Origin: Streptomyces sp. ATexAB-D23
GTDB taxonomy: Bacteria > Actinomycetota > Actinomycetes > Streptomycetales > Streptomycetaceae
Reading direction: 5' to 3'
DNA: 64,000 bases
Assembly: GCF_000373645.1 (NCBI RefSeq)
Contig: NZ_KB892019.1
Coordinates: 51,641-115,640 of the forward strand
The notes below the pieces were generated by a model that had not been told where the DNA came from, searched no databases, and saw only the letters and a program-made list of their open reading frames with translations. Both the position numbers and the translations under genes were made by a program. Positions 43,913 through 50,941 of this stretch are shown here, piece by piece; position 1 is the stretch's first letter; every line of letters starts with the position of its first letter.

Positions 43913-44632
43913 TTGAGCCGCTCGGTTCTCGTCACCGGAGGAAACCGGGGCATCGGCCTCGCCATCGCCCGCGCTTTCGCCGACAACGGCGACAAGGTCG
44001 CGATCACCTACCGTTCCGGCGAGCCACCCGTGGCGCTCACCGATGCCGGTGTTCTCGCGGTCCGTTGCGACATCACCGACACGGAACAGGTGGAGCAGGC
44101 CTACAAGGAGATCGAGGAGAAGCACGGCAACGTGGAGGTGCTGGTCGCCAACGCCGGTATCACCAAGGACCAGTTGCTGATGCGGATGTCCGAGGACGAC
44201 TTCACGTCCGTCCTCGACACCAACCTCACCGGCACCTTCCGGGTCGTCAAGCGCGCCAACCGCGGCATGCTGCGCGCCAAGAAGGGCCGCGTGGTCCTCA
44301 TCTCCTCGGTCGTCGGCCTCCTCGGCTCGGCCGGCCAGGCCAACTACGCCGCGTCCAAGGCCGGTCTGGTCGGCTTCGCCAGGTCGCTGGCGCGCGAGCT
44401 CGGTTCGCGCAACATCACCTTCAACGTCGTCGCGCCCGGCTTCGTCGACACCGAGATGACGCAGGTGCTCACCGATGAGCAGCGCAAGGGCATCCTGTCC
44501 CAGGTGCCGCTGGCGCGTTACGCGCAGCCCGAGGAGATCGCCGCGGCGGTGCGCTTCCTCACCTCCGACGACGCGTCGTACATCACTGGAGCCGTCATTC
44601 CCGTTGACGGCGGATTGGGCATGGGTCACTGA
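43913..44632 (+). CDS. fabG: 3-oxoacyl-[acyl-carrier-protein] reductase FabG
   Basis: A 239-residue SDR of type II fatty acid synthesis, reducing 3-ketoacyl-ACP with NADPH. The cofactor motif TGGNRGIGLA is at residues 8-17, NAG in VANAGITKD, and the catalytic Ser-Tyr-Lys is present as ISSVVG and YAASK. Start is TTG at 43913 with AAGGGTG upstream; this TTG is the known start type for Streptomyces orthologues, from memory. A TAGGTT -10-like element is 36 nt upstream inside a GGTACC/GGTACC repeat. It is followed by fabI after 5 nt. Confidence 0.94.
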   Translation: MSRSVLVTGGNRGIGLAIARAFADNGDKVAITYRSGEPPVALTDAGVLAVRCDITDTEQVEQAYKEIEEKHGNVEVLVANAGITKDQLLMRMSEDDFTSVLDTNLTGTFRVVKRANRGMLRAKKGRVVLISSVVGLLGSAGQANYAASKAGLVGFARSLARELGSRNITFNVVAPGFVDTEMTQVLTDEQRKGILSQVPLARYAQPEEIAAAVRFLTSDDASYITGAVIPVDGGLGMGH

Positions 44633-44637
44633 TCACC

Positions 44638-45405
44638 ATGAGCGGAATTCTCGACGGCAAGCGCATCCTCATCACCGGGGTGCTGATGGAGTCGTCCATC
44701 GCGTTCCACGCCGCCAAGGTGGCCCAGGAGCAGGGCGCCGAGGTCATTCTGACCGCGTTCCCCCGGCCCACGCTGACCGAGCGCATCGCCAGGAAGCTGC
44801 CCAAGCCGGCCAAGGTCATCGAGCTGGACGTGACCAACGCCGAGCACCTGGACCGCCTCGCCGGCCTGGTGCGCGACGAGCTGGGCTCGCTGGACGGTGT
44901 CGTGCACTCCATCGGCTTCGCGCCGCAGGACGCGCTCGGCGGCAACTTCCTGAACACCCCGTTCGAGTCGGTCTCCACGGCGATGCACGTCTCGGCGTTC
45001 TCGCTGAAGTCGCTCGCCATGGCGTGCAAGCCGCTGATGAGCGAGGGCGGCTCGATCGTCGGCCTCACCTTCGACGCCCAGTTCGCCTGGCCGCAGTACG
45101 ACTGGATGGGCCCGGCCAAGGCCGCGCTGGAGGCCACCTCCCGCTACCTCGCCCGTGACCTGGGCCCGGACGGCATCCGCTGCAACCTGATCTCGGCCGG
45201 ACCGCTCGGCTCCATGGCCGCGAAGTCCATCCCGGGCTTCGACGGGCTCGCCGACGTGTGGAACACCCGCGCGCCGCTCGCCTGGGACATGAAGGACCCG
45301 GAGCCGGCCGGCCGCGGCATCGTCGCGCTGCTCTCGGACTTCTTCCCGCGGACGACCGGCGAGATCATCCACGTCGACAGCGGCGTGCACATGATGGGCG
45401 CCTGA
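44638..45405 (+). CDS. fabI: enoyl-[acyl-carrier-protein] reductase, InhA/FabI type
   Basis: A 255-residue NADH-dependent enoyl-ACP reductase that completes the elongation cycle. Features are the InhA-like GVLMESSIAFHAAK near residue 14, FDAQFAWPQYDWMGPAK with Tyr and Lys of the active site near residues 151-160, and C-terminal IIHVDSGVHMMGA. The fabG-fabI pair is equivalent to mycobacterial mabA-inhA. Together with FabG it is an essential-type housekeeping operon. A strong hairpin terminator follows. Confidence 0.95.
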   Translation: MSGILDGKRILITGVLMESSIAFHAAKVAQEQGAEVILTAFPRPTLTERIARKLPKPAKVIELDVTNAEHLDRLAGLVRDELGSLDGVVHSIGFAPQDALGGNFLNTPFESVSTAMHVSAFSLKSLAMACKPLMSEGGSIVGLTFDAQFAWPQYDWMGPAKAALEATSRYLARDLGPDGIRCNLISAGPLGSMAAKSIPGFDGLADVWNTRAPLAWDMKDPEPAGRGIVALLSDFFPRTTGEIIHVDSGVHMMGA

Positions 45406-45423
45406 CCGCTCCGACGTACGCAC

Positions 45424-45461
45424 CGGCCGCGCACCGCCTCCCCGGAGGCGGTGCGCGGCCG
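45424..45461 (+). terminator. hairpin terminator after fabI
   Basis: Perfect 17-bp arms (left arm CGGCCGCGCACCGCCTC) around CCCG, followed by TTTCC. Confidence 0.8.
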
Positions 45462-45578
45462 TTTCCGTGCCCGGTACGGGCTGGGGGCGCTCAGGTCGAA
45501 AAGCCGGCCGATCCACCGCAGAATGTGGAGGAACCGGACTTCTAACCGGACTTCTGGTCAGGCGGGGAGGAGATCGCT

Positions 45579-45953
45579 GTGCGTCGCACACATCGCCGAA
45601 CCCGGTCCCTGCTGGCGTCCGGCGCGGCCGTCGCCGCGCTCCTCGTCCCGGCCGGCCTGTACGCGGCCGGTCACGTGGGTGCCGCCGGCGCCGCCGCACC
45701 CCCCGCCCCCAGCCCCGAACCCTCCGGCGCCGAGTGCCGTACGGCCGTCCACGGTTCCCGGGTCGTCGCGTACTGCCACAATCCGTACCCCTCGGCCGAC
45801 CGGGTCCAGCTGCACACCGAGTGCGCCCGGTGGTGGGACATCGACGCGGACTCGGCGCCGGTCGAGATCGGACCGGGCCGGACCGTACGGCTGGACGACC
45901 GCTGCTGGAAGGAAGTCGCCGCGGTGTGGATCACCCACGCGACGAGTGCCTGA
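45579..45953 (+). CDS. small secreted protein with one likely disulfide-rich domain
   Basis: A 124-residue exported protein. A twin-basic N-terminus (RRTHRRTR) and hydrophobic core (LLASGAAVAALLVPAGLYAAG) form a Sec-type signal peptide. The mature domain has four Cys (ECRTAV, AYCHN, TECARWW, DRCW), likely two disulfides. I know no family for it. Start is GTG. The gap from its end to 46166 shows nothing I can identify. Confidence 0.75.
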   Translation: MRRTHRRTRSLLASGAAVAALLVPAGLYAAGHVGAAGAAAPPAPSPEPSGAECRTAVHGSRVVAYCHNPYPSADRVQLHTECARWWDIDADSAPVEIGPGRTVRLDDRCWKEVAAVWITHATSA

Positions 45954-46165
45954 GGGCCGGTCTTCACACTGCCGTCGTCGCCCGAAGGGCGGCCGGGCGG
46001 CGTCAGGCGCGTCCCCGAGTTCTCGGCTCCGCTCGAACAGGGGAGACCCCACTCCTCGGCGTGCCGGCCCCGGGCCCCTGTACTGGACGTACCGGGGTCT
46101 GGGACCGGTGCGGCGAGAGTGCGTGTGTGGCGTCGCCCGGCAGACGGCAGTTCGAAGACAGGTCC

Positions 46166-46852
46166 TTAGACGCCCGTCCGGCCCCGGTCCGCCAGGCAGG
46201 TCAGCGCGTGGGCGGCCGCCTCGGCCGCCGCCGTCTCGGCGTCGCCCGCGCGGATCGCCTCGACCAGCCGGCCGTGGTCCATGTGGTTCTCCGGCCGCAG
46301 CTCACGGCCGACGTCGACCCGCAGGTAGTCCCGCAGCAGATCGCCCAGGTCGGCGTACAGGCCGGTCAGCACGTCGTTGTGGGAGGCGGCGACCACGGCC
46401 AGGTGCAGGGTGGCGTCGGCGGCCACGAACGCCTCGGCGTCCCCCGCCGCCCAGGTCTCCTCCCGGCGCCGCATGAGCGCGTCCAGCTGCTTCAGATCGC
46501 GCTCGGTGCGCCGGGCGGCGGCCAGGCGGGCGGCCGACGACTCCAGCGTCGAGCGCAGCTCGGCCACGTGCCGCGGGTCGGCGGTGGCGAACCGGCGGTG
46601 CATCACGCCGGCCAGCTCGCTGGTGGCCACCACATACGTGCCCGAGCCCTGCCGGATGTCGAGGAGGCCGTTGTGCGCGAGCGCGCGCACCGCCTCACGG
46701 ACGGTGTTACGGGCCACCCCCAGCTGCTCGACCAGCTCGGGCTCGGTCGGAATGCGGGAACCCACCGGCCACTCACCCGTGGTGATCTGGTTCCTCAGCT
46801 GGGCAATCACCTGGTCGGCGAGTGCCGAACGCCGCGTGGACGTCAGCGCCAT
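46166..46852 (-). CDS. GntR/FadR-family transcriptional regulator
   Basis: A 228-residue regulator. The N-terminal winged helix (residues 8-70) has ALADQVIAQLRNQITTGEWPVGSRIPTEPELVEQLGVARNTVREAVRAL. The C-terminal FCD effector-binding domain shows the metal-site histidines in DATLHLAVVAASHN and HMDHGRLVEAI. It is divergent from the CynX-type permease, whose promoter contains a symmetric operator, so it probably controls that gene and itself. The ligand is unknown, perhaps the permease substrate. Confidence 0.9.
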   Translation of the reverse strand: MALTSTRRSALADQVIAQLRNQITTGEWPVGSRIPTEPELVEQLGVARNTVREAVRALAHNGLLDIRQGSGTYVVATSELAGVMHRRFATADPRHVAELRSTLESSAARLAAARRTERDLKQLDALMRRREETWAAGDAEAFVAADATLHLAVVAASHNDVLTGLYADLGDLLRDYLRVDVGRELRPENHMDHGRLVEAIRAGDAETAAAEAAAHALTCLADRGRTGV

Positions 46853-46916
46853 GGTGCTCCTCGGTCGCAACTTCTCATGGGCCTGGATCTTCTCAGGGTT
46901 CGGTGGGTGGACGGAA

Positions 46917-46947
46917 TGGACAACCAATCATCCCATGATTCTATGAT
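46917..46947 (+). promoter_or_regulatory. cynX promoter with operator in its spacer
   Basis: -35-like TGGACA (46917-46922) and -10 TATGAT (46942-46947) are 19 bp apart. The spacer holds AATCAT-CCC-ATGATT (46926-46940), a perfect inverted repeat typical of GntR operators. The -10 is 6 nt from the ATG at 46954, so the transcript is probably leaderless. Confidence 0.7.
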
Positions 46948-46953
46948 GACCTC

Positions 46954-48264
46954 ATGCGTGACGACGAAACCATTCCCCAGACCGCCACCGGGACCCTGAG
47001 CCCCACCACCCCAGCGGCCCCCGCCCGGCGGACCGGCACCTCGCCGTGGACGCTGCGCCTGGTGGCGATCGGGCTCGTCCTCACCGCGCTCAACCTCCGC
47101 CCCGCCATCACCAGCCTCGGCGCCCTCCTCGAAGAGGTCCGGGACGGGCTGCACATGAGCGGCAGCGTGGCCGGTGTCCTCACCTCCGTACCGCCGCTGT
47201 GCTTCGCGGTCTTCGGCGTCATGGCGCCCCGGCTGGCCCGCCGCTTCGGGCCCGGCGCGGTGGTCTGCGCGGGTATGGTCGCCATCGCCGCGGGCCTGGT
47301 GATCCGGCCCCTGATCGGCGGCACGGCGGGCTTCCTCGCCGCCAGCGCCCTGGCCCTCATGGGCATCGCCGTCAGCAACGTCCTGATGCCGGTCATCGTC
47401 AAGCGCTGGTTCCCCGACCGCGTCGGCTCCATGACCGGGCTCTACTCCATGGCCCTGGCCCTCGGCACCTCGCTGGCCGCCGCAGTGACCGTGCCCCTGA
47501 CCGACGCCATGGGCGGCAGCTGGAAGGCCGGCCTCGGCATCTGGGCCGTCCTGGCCGCCGCCGCGATCCTGCCCTGGCTCCCGCACGTACGGGACCGGGC
47601 CGGTGACCGGGGACAGTCCGAGGCCGACCGGGGCACGCCCGCGGCCGGGGGACAGTCCACCGCGCACCGGCCGCAGGCGGCCGCCCTCCGGATCACCCGC
47701 AGCCGCACCGCCTGGGCCCTCGCCTGCTTCTTCGGCCTCCAGGCCACCGCCGCCTACATCACCATGGGCTGGATGCCCCAGATCTTCCGCGACGCCGGGG
47801 TCTCCGCCGGCACGGCGGGCGTCCTGCTCGCGCTCACCATGGCCATGGGCGTCCCGCTCGCCTTCGTGATCCCGCGCGTCGCCGCCCGGATGAAGAACCA
47901 GGGCCCGATCGTCGTCGTCCTCGGCGCCTGCGGCCTCGCCGGCTACGCGGGCCTCTACCTGGCCCCGTCCGGCGGCGCCTGGGCCTGGGCGCTGCTCCTG
48001 GGCATCTCCAACTGCGCCTTCCCGCTCGCCCTCACCATGATCGGCATGCGGGCCCGCAGCGGCGCCGGCGTGGTCCGGCTGTCCGCGTTCGCCCAGTCCA
48101 CCGGCTACCTGATCTCGATCCCCGGCCCCCTCCTGGTCGGCGTCCTCTACCAGCACAGCGGGGGCTGGGGGCTGCCCATCGCGCTGATGGCCGCCCTCAT
48201 GGTGCCGCAGATGGCCGCGGGCATCCTGGCCGGCCGGGACCGGACGATCGAGGACGAATCCTGA
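46954..48264 (+). CDS. CynX/NimT family MFS transporter
   Basis: A 436-residue permease with 12 membrane helices. The signature ALNLRPAITSLGALLEEVR near residue 45 is characteristic of the CynX (cyanate) and NimT group. The central loop after helix 6 is long and rich in charged residues. Members carry cyanate, nitroimidazoles and other small polar compounds; the substrate is unknown here. There is no Shine-Dalgarno sequence, fitting the leaderless promoter just upstream. A 39-residue membrane protein follows 17 bp later. Confidence 0.9.
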   Translation: MRDDETIPQTATGTLSPTTPAAPARRTGTSPWTLRLVAIGLVLTALNLRPAITSLGALLEEVRDGLHMSGSVAGVLTSVPPLCFAVFGVMAPRLARRFGPGAVVCAGMVAIAAGLVIRPLIGGTAGFLAASALALMGIAVSNVLMPVIVKRWFPDRVGSMTGLYSMALALGTSLAAAVTVPLTDAMGGSWKAGLGIWAVLAAAAILPWLPHVRDRAGDRGQSEADRGTPAAGGQSTAHRPQAAALRITRSRTAWALACFFGLQATAAYITMGWMPQIFRDAGVSAGTAGVLLALTMAMGVPLAFVIPRVAARMKNQGPIVVVLGACGLAGYAGLYLAPSGGAWAWALLLGISNCAFPLALTMIGMRARSGAGVVRLSAFAQSTGYLISIPGPLLVGVLYQHSGGWGLPIALMAALMVPQMAAGILAGRDRTIEDES

Positions 48265-48281
48265 GATGCGAGACTGGGGCC

Positions 48282-48401
48282 ATGTCACCTGTGCTCGATC
48301 CGAATCCCCAGAACGGTCAGAAGAAGCTGCTCCTCGTCTTCGGGGCGATGCTGCTGATCACGGTCGTCGTCGGAGTCATCGCCTCCATCGCCTCCCCGTG
48401 A
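48282..48401 (+). CDS. 39-residue single-span membrane protein downstream of the CynX-type transporter
   Basis: ATG to TGA gives a 39-residue protein: a polar N-terminus (MSPVLDPNPQNGQKK) then one membrane helix (LLLVFGAMLLITVVVGVIA). It follows the permease by 17 bp on the same strand. I recall a family of such transporter-associated micro-proteins in Streptomyces annotated as SGM_5486 family; that match is from memory. It may be a small subunit or stabiliser of the permease. Confidence 0.75.
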   Translation: MSPVLDPNPQNGQKKLLLVFGAMLLITVVVGVIASIASP

Positions 48402-48507
48402 CGCCGGCCGGCGGCGGGGGTGGGGCTAGCACCACCGTCCCCTAGGGGGCCAAGGCCAGGGTGAAGTGGGTGGGTCACCGGATGGGAGCGGCGCCCCCGC
48501 ATCCGTA

Positions 48508-48526
48508 GGTTCTGAGTATCAGAACC
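48508..48526. promoter_or_regulatory. inverted repeat upstream of the 68-residue protein
   Basis: GGTTCTGA-GTA-TCAGAACC, a perfect 8-bp inverted repeat with a 3-bp centre, ends 20 bp before the gene start. It could be an operator. The other distinct feature in the gap is a CCCCTAGGGG palindrome near 48440. Confidence 0.45.
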
Positions 48527-48546
48527 GACCACCCACGGAGGCGGAC

Positions 48547-48753
48547 ATGCCGGCCCCTACGCACACCCGGACCACCCAGCCGGATGCGAGCAGCGTCGAT
48601 GTCCGGCTGCCGTGGTGGGCCATCGCGCTGCCCGCCGTCGCCTTCGCCGCGCTCCTGCTCCTGATCGCCGGACCGGGCCAGGCGCACGCCGCCACCGGAG
48701 ACTCGTCGACCGGCCAGTTGCTCCAGCGAATCGTGGAGCTGCTGATCCGCTGA
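48547..48753 (+). CDS. small exported or membrane-anchored protein
   Basis: A 68-residue protein with a GGAGG ribosome site. A polar N-terminus of about 25 residues is followed by a hydrophobic helix (WWAIALPAVAFAALLLLIAG) and PGQAHA, a plausible signal peptidase site. What would remain outside is about 20 residues with an amphipathic helix (GQLLQRIVELLIR). It may therefore release a short peptide, or stay as a small anchored protein. It lies before sixA. Confidence 0.75.
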   Translation: MPAPTHTRTTQPDASSVDVRLPWWAIALPAVAFAALLLLIAGPGQAHAATGDSSTGQLLQRIVELLIR

Positions 48754-48839
48754 CGCCCGGCGCCCGGGGCGGTGAGGCTCCCGGGAGAAGGCTCCAACAC
48801 CCTGCGCCAGCTGGCACATTTCATGCGAAGCTGAGATGT

Positions 48840-49358
48840 ATGAGCGCCGATACATCTCGCAGGATCGTCCTTCTCAGGCATGCCAAGGCGGAATGGTCGC
48901 AGGAGTCCGACCACGAGCGGCCCCTCGCCGAGCGCGGCCGCACGGACGCCCCCGTGGCGGGCCGCAAACTCACCGATTCGGGGATCGTCTTCGATCTGGC
49001 CCTCTGCTCGACCGCCGTCAGAACGCGTGAGACGTGGAAGCTGGCCGTGCACGAGATGCCGCAGCGCCCGAAGACCGTGTACGAGGAGCGAATCTACGAG
49101 GCCTCGCTCGGCGAACTGATCGCTCTGGTCAACGAGACCCCGGACGACGTCTCCAACCTGCTGGTCATCGGCCACAACCCCGGCATGCACGCCCTCGCGG
49201 ACGCCCTCTCCGGCAGCAGTGAGGGCGACGCGCTCGCCCGGCTGGCCCGCGGCGGCTTCCCGACCGCGGCCTTCGCCGTCGTGGAGTTCTCCGGCCCCTG
49301 GAAGACCGTGGAGCACGGCGTCGGCCGGCTCACCGCCTACTGGACCCCCAACGACTGA
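48840..49358 (+). CDS. SixA-type phosphohistidine phosphatase
   Basis: A 172-residue histidine phosphatase. The catalytic RHG-type motif is LLRHAKAEWS near residues 10-19, and the second His is in VIGHNPGMHALA near residue 108. SixA in E. coli removes phosphate from the phosphohistidine of phosphotransferase or phosphorelay proteins. The ATG at 48840 lies in a short AT-rich segment. It is followed by a bidirectional terminator shared with serB. Confidence 0.88.
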   Translation: MSADTSRRIVLLRHAKAEWSQESDHERPLAERGRTDAPVAGRKLTDSGIVFDLALCSTAVRTRETWKLAVHEMPQRPKTVYEERIYEASLGELIALVNETPDDVSNLLVIGHNPGMHALADALSGSSEGDALARLARGGFPTAAFAVVEFSGPWKTVEHGVGRLTAYWTPND

Positions 49359-49374
49359 CCGGCCACGCGTACGC

Positions 49375-49418
49375 ACAGGGCCCCGGCACACACCGCGAGG
49401 TGCGCGCCGGGGCCCTGT
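49375..49418. terminator. bidirectional terminator between sixA and serB
   Basis: 13-bp arms ACAGGGCCCCGGC and its complement, with an inner ACC-GCGA-GGT hairpin. Confidence 0.75.
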
Positions 49419-49444
49419 CCGTGTTCCCGGCGGGGGGAGGGAGG

Positions 49445-50701
49445 CTACTCGACCAGGCCGTCGGCCGCCTCGACCTCCTCGCGGGTGACGCCGAGCAGGT
49501 AGAGCACGGTGTCCAGGAACGGCACGTTCACCGCCGTGTGCGCGGCCTCGCGGACCACCGGCTTGGCGTTGAAGGCGACCCCGAGCCCGGCCGTGTTCAG
49601 CATGTCCAGGTCATTGGCCCCGTCGCCGATCGCCACCGTCTGCGCCAGCGGCACCCCCGCCTCGGAGGCGAAGCTCCGCAGCAGCCGGGCCTTGCCCGCC
49701 CGGTCGACGATGTCCCCGGTCACCCGGCCCGTGAGCTTTCCGTCGACGACCTCCAGCGTGTTGGCAGAGGCGAAGTCGAGCCCCAGGCGCTCCTTCAGAT
49801 CGTCGGTCACCTGTGTGAACCCGCCCGAGACCACACCCACTTGGTAGCCGAGCCGCTTCAGCGTACGGATCAGCGTCCGGGCGCCCGGCGTCAGCCGCAC
49901 CTCGGAGCGGACCTTGTCCACCACCGACACGTCGAGCCCCGCCAGCAGCGCCACCCGGGCGTGCAGCGACTGCTCGAAGTCCAGCTCGCCCCGCATCGCC
50001 CGCTCGGTCACCTCGGCGACCTCGGCCTCGCAGCCGGCATGGGCCGCGAAGAGCTCGATCACCTCGTCCTGGATCAGCGTCGAGTCGACGTCCATCACCA
50101 CGAGCCGCTGCGCCCGGCGGCTCAGCCCGGCCGAGACGACCGCCACGTCCACGCCGATGCCCGCGGCCTCCGGCGCCAGCGCGCTGCGCAGCTCCTCGGT
50201 CCCCGTACCGGACACCGCGAACTCGACCGCGGTGACCGGATACTTCGCCAGCCGGAAGATGCGGTCGATGTTGCCGCCGGTCGAGGTGATCCGGGCCGCT
50301 ATGGCGGCGGTCGACTCCGCGGTCAGCGGGTGCCCGAGCACCGTGACATGGGAACGGCCGTAGCCGCGCGGCCGGTTGTCACCCGTACCGGAGATGATCT
50401 CGGCCTGGAGCTTCAGCGACTCGGCCCAGCTGTGCACGGTGGCCCGCAGATCGCCCTCGGTGGTCCCGCCCGCGGTGGGGGCCGTGACCAGCGCGCACAG
50501 GACGATACGGCCACGCGTGACGACCTGCTCGATGTCCACGACATCGACCGAGTACGCGGCGAGGGTGTCGAAGAGGCCCGCGGTGATCCCGGGGCGGTCC
50601 TTCCCGAAGATCTTCACCAGAAGGGTCGGAATGTCCGGACCCTGCGGTGATACGGGAGGCTCGGGAGACGGGGAGGACTCAGGGGGCTGCGATGCGCTCA
50701 T
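49445..50701 (-). CDS. serB: phosphoserine phosphatase SerB
   Basis: A 418-residue enzyme that makes serine from phosphoserine. Two N-terminal ACT-type domains (about residues 28-110 and 115-185, beginning TLLVKIFGKDRPGITAGLF) may bind amino acids. The HAD catalytic domain has motif I VVMDVDSTLI near residue 198, motif II VVSGGFTQV, and motif III GDGANDLDM near residue 355. Start ATG at 50701 has GGGAGG upstream. The preceding gene region contains no other gene. Confidence 0.95.
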   Translation of the reverse strand: MSASQPPESSPSPEPPVSPQGPDIPTLLVKIFGKDRPGITAGLFDTLAAYSVDVVDIEQVVTRGRIVLCALVTAPTAGGTTEGDLRATVHSWAESLKLQAEIISGTGDNRPRGYGRSHVTVLGHPLTAESTAAIAARITSTGGNIDRIFRLAKYPVTAVEFAVSGTGTEELRSALAPEAAGIGVDVAVVSAGLSRRAQRLVVMDVDSTLIQDEVIELFAAHAGCEAEVAEVTERAMRGELDFEQSLHARVALLAGLDVSVVDKVRSEVRLTPGARTLIRTLKRLGYQVGVVSGGFTQVTDDLKERLGLDFASANTLEVVDGKLTGRVTGDIVDRAGKARLLRSFASEAGVPLAQTVAIGDGANDLDMLNTAGLGVAFNAKPVVREAAHTAVNVPFLDTVLYLLGVTREEVEAADGLVE

Positions 50702-50941
50702 GGTGCCTCCCACCGTATCGGTCCGCGCGCCGCCCCCGGCAGCCCGTCCCGAGTGCCGGACAGCGCGTCCCGCACGCACCGGTCCGTCCCTTTGGCCACG
50801 CTATGCAGGTCTCGGTGAGGTCACCCTGCGCCGCCCGGCTTTCGTATCGGGGACGGGTCCTGGAATAGTTCCCCACGATGTTCAGCATCCCTAGACTCCC
50901 TGCAACGGGGGTAACACGGGGGACAACTAGTGGGGCGCGGA

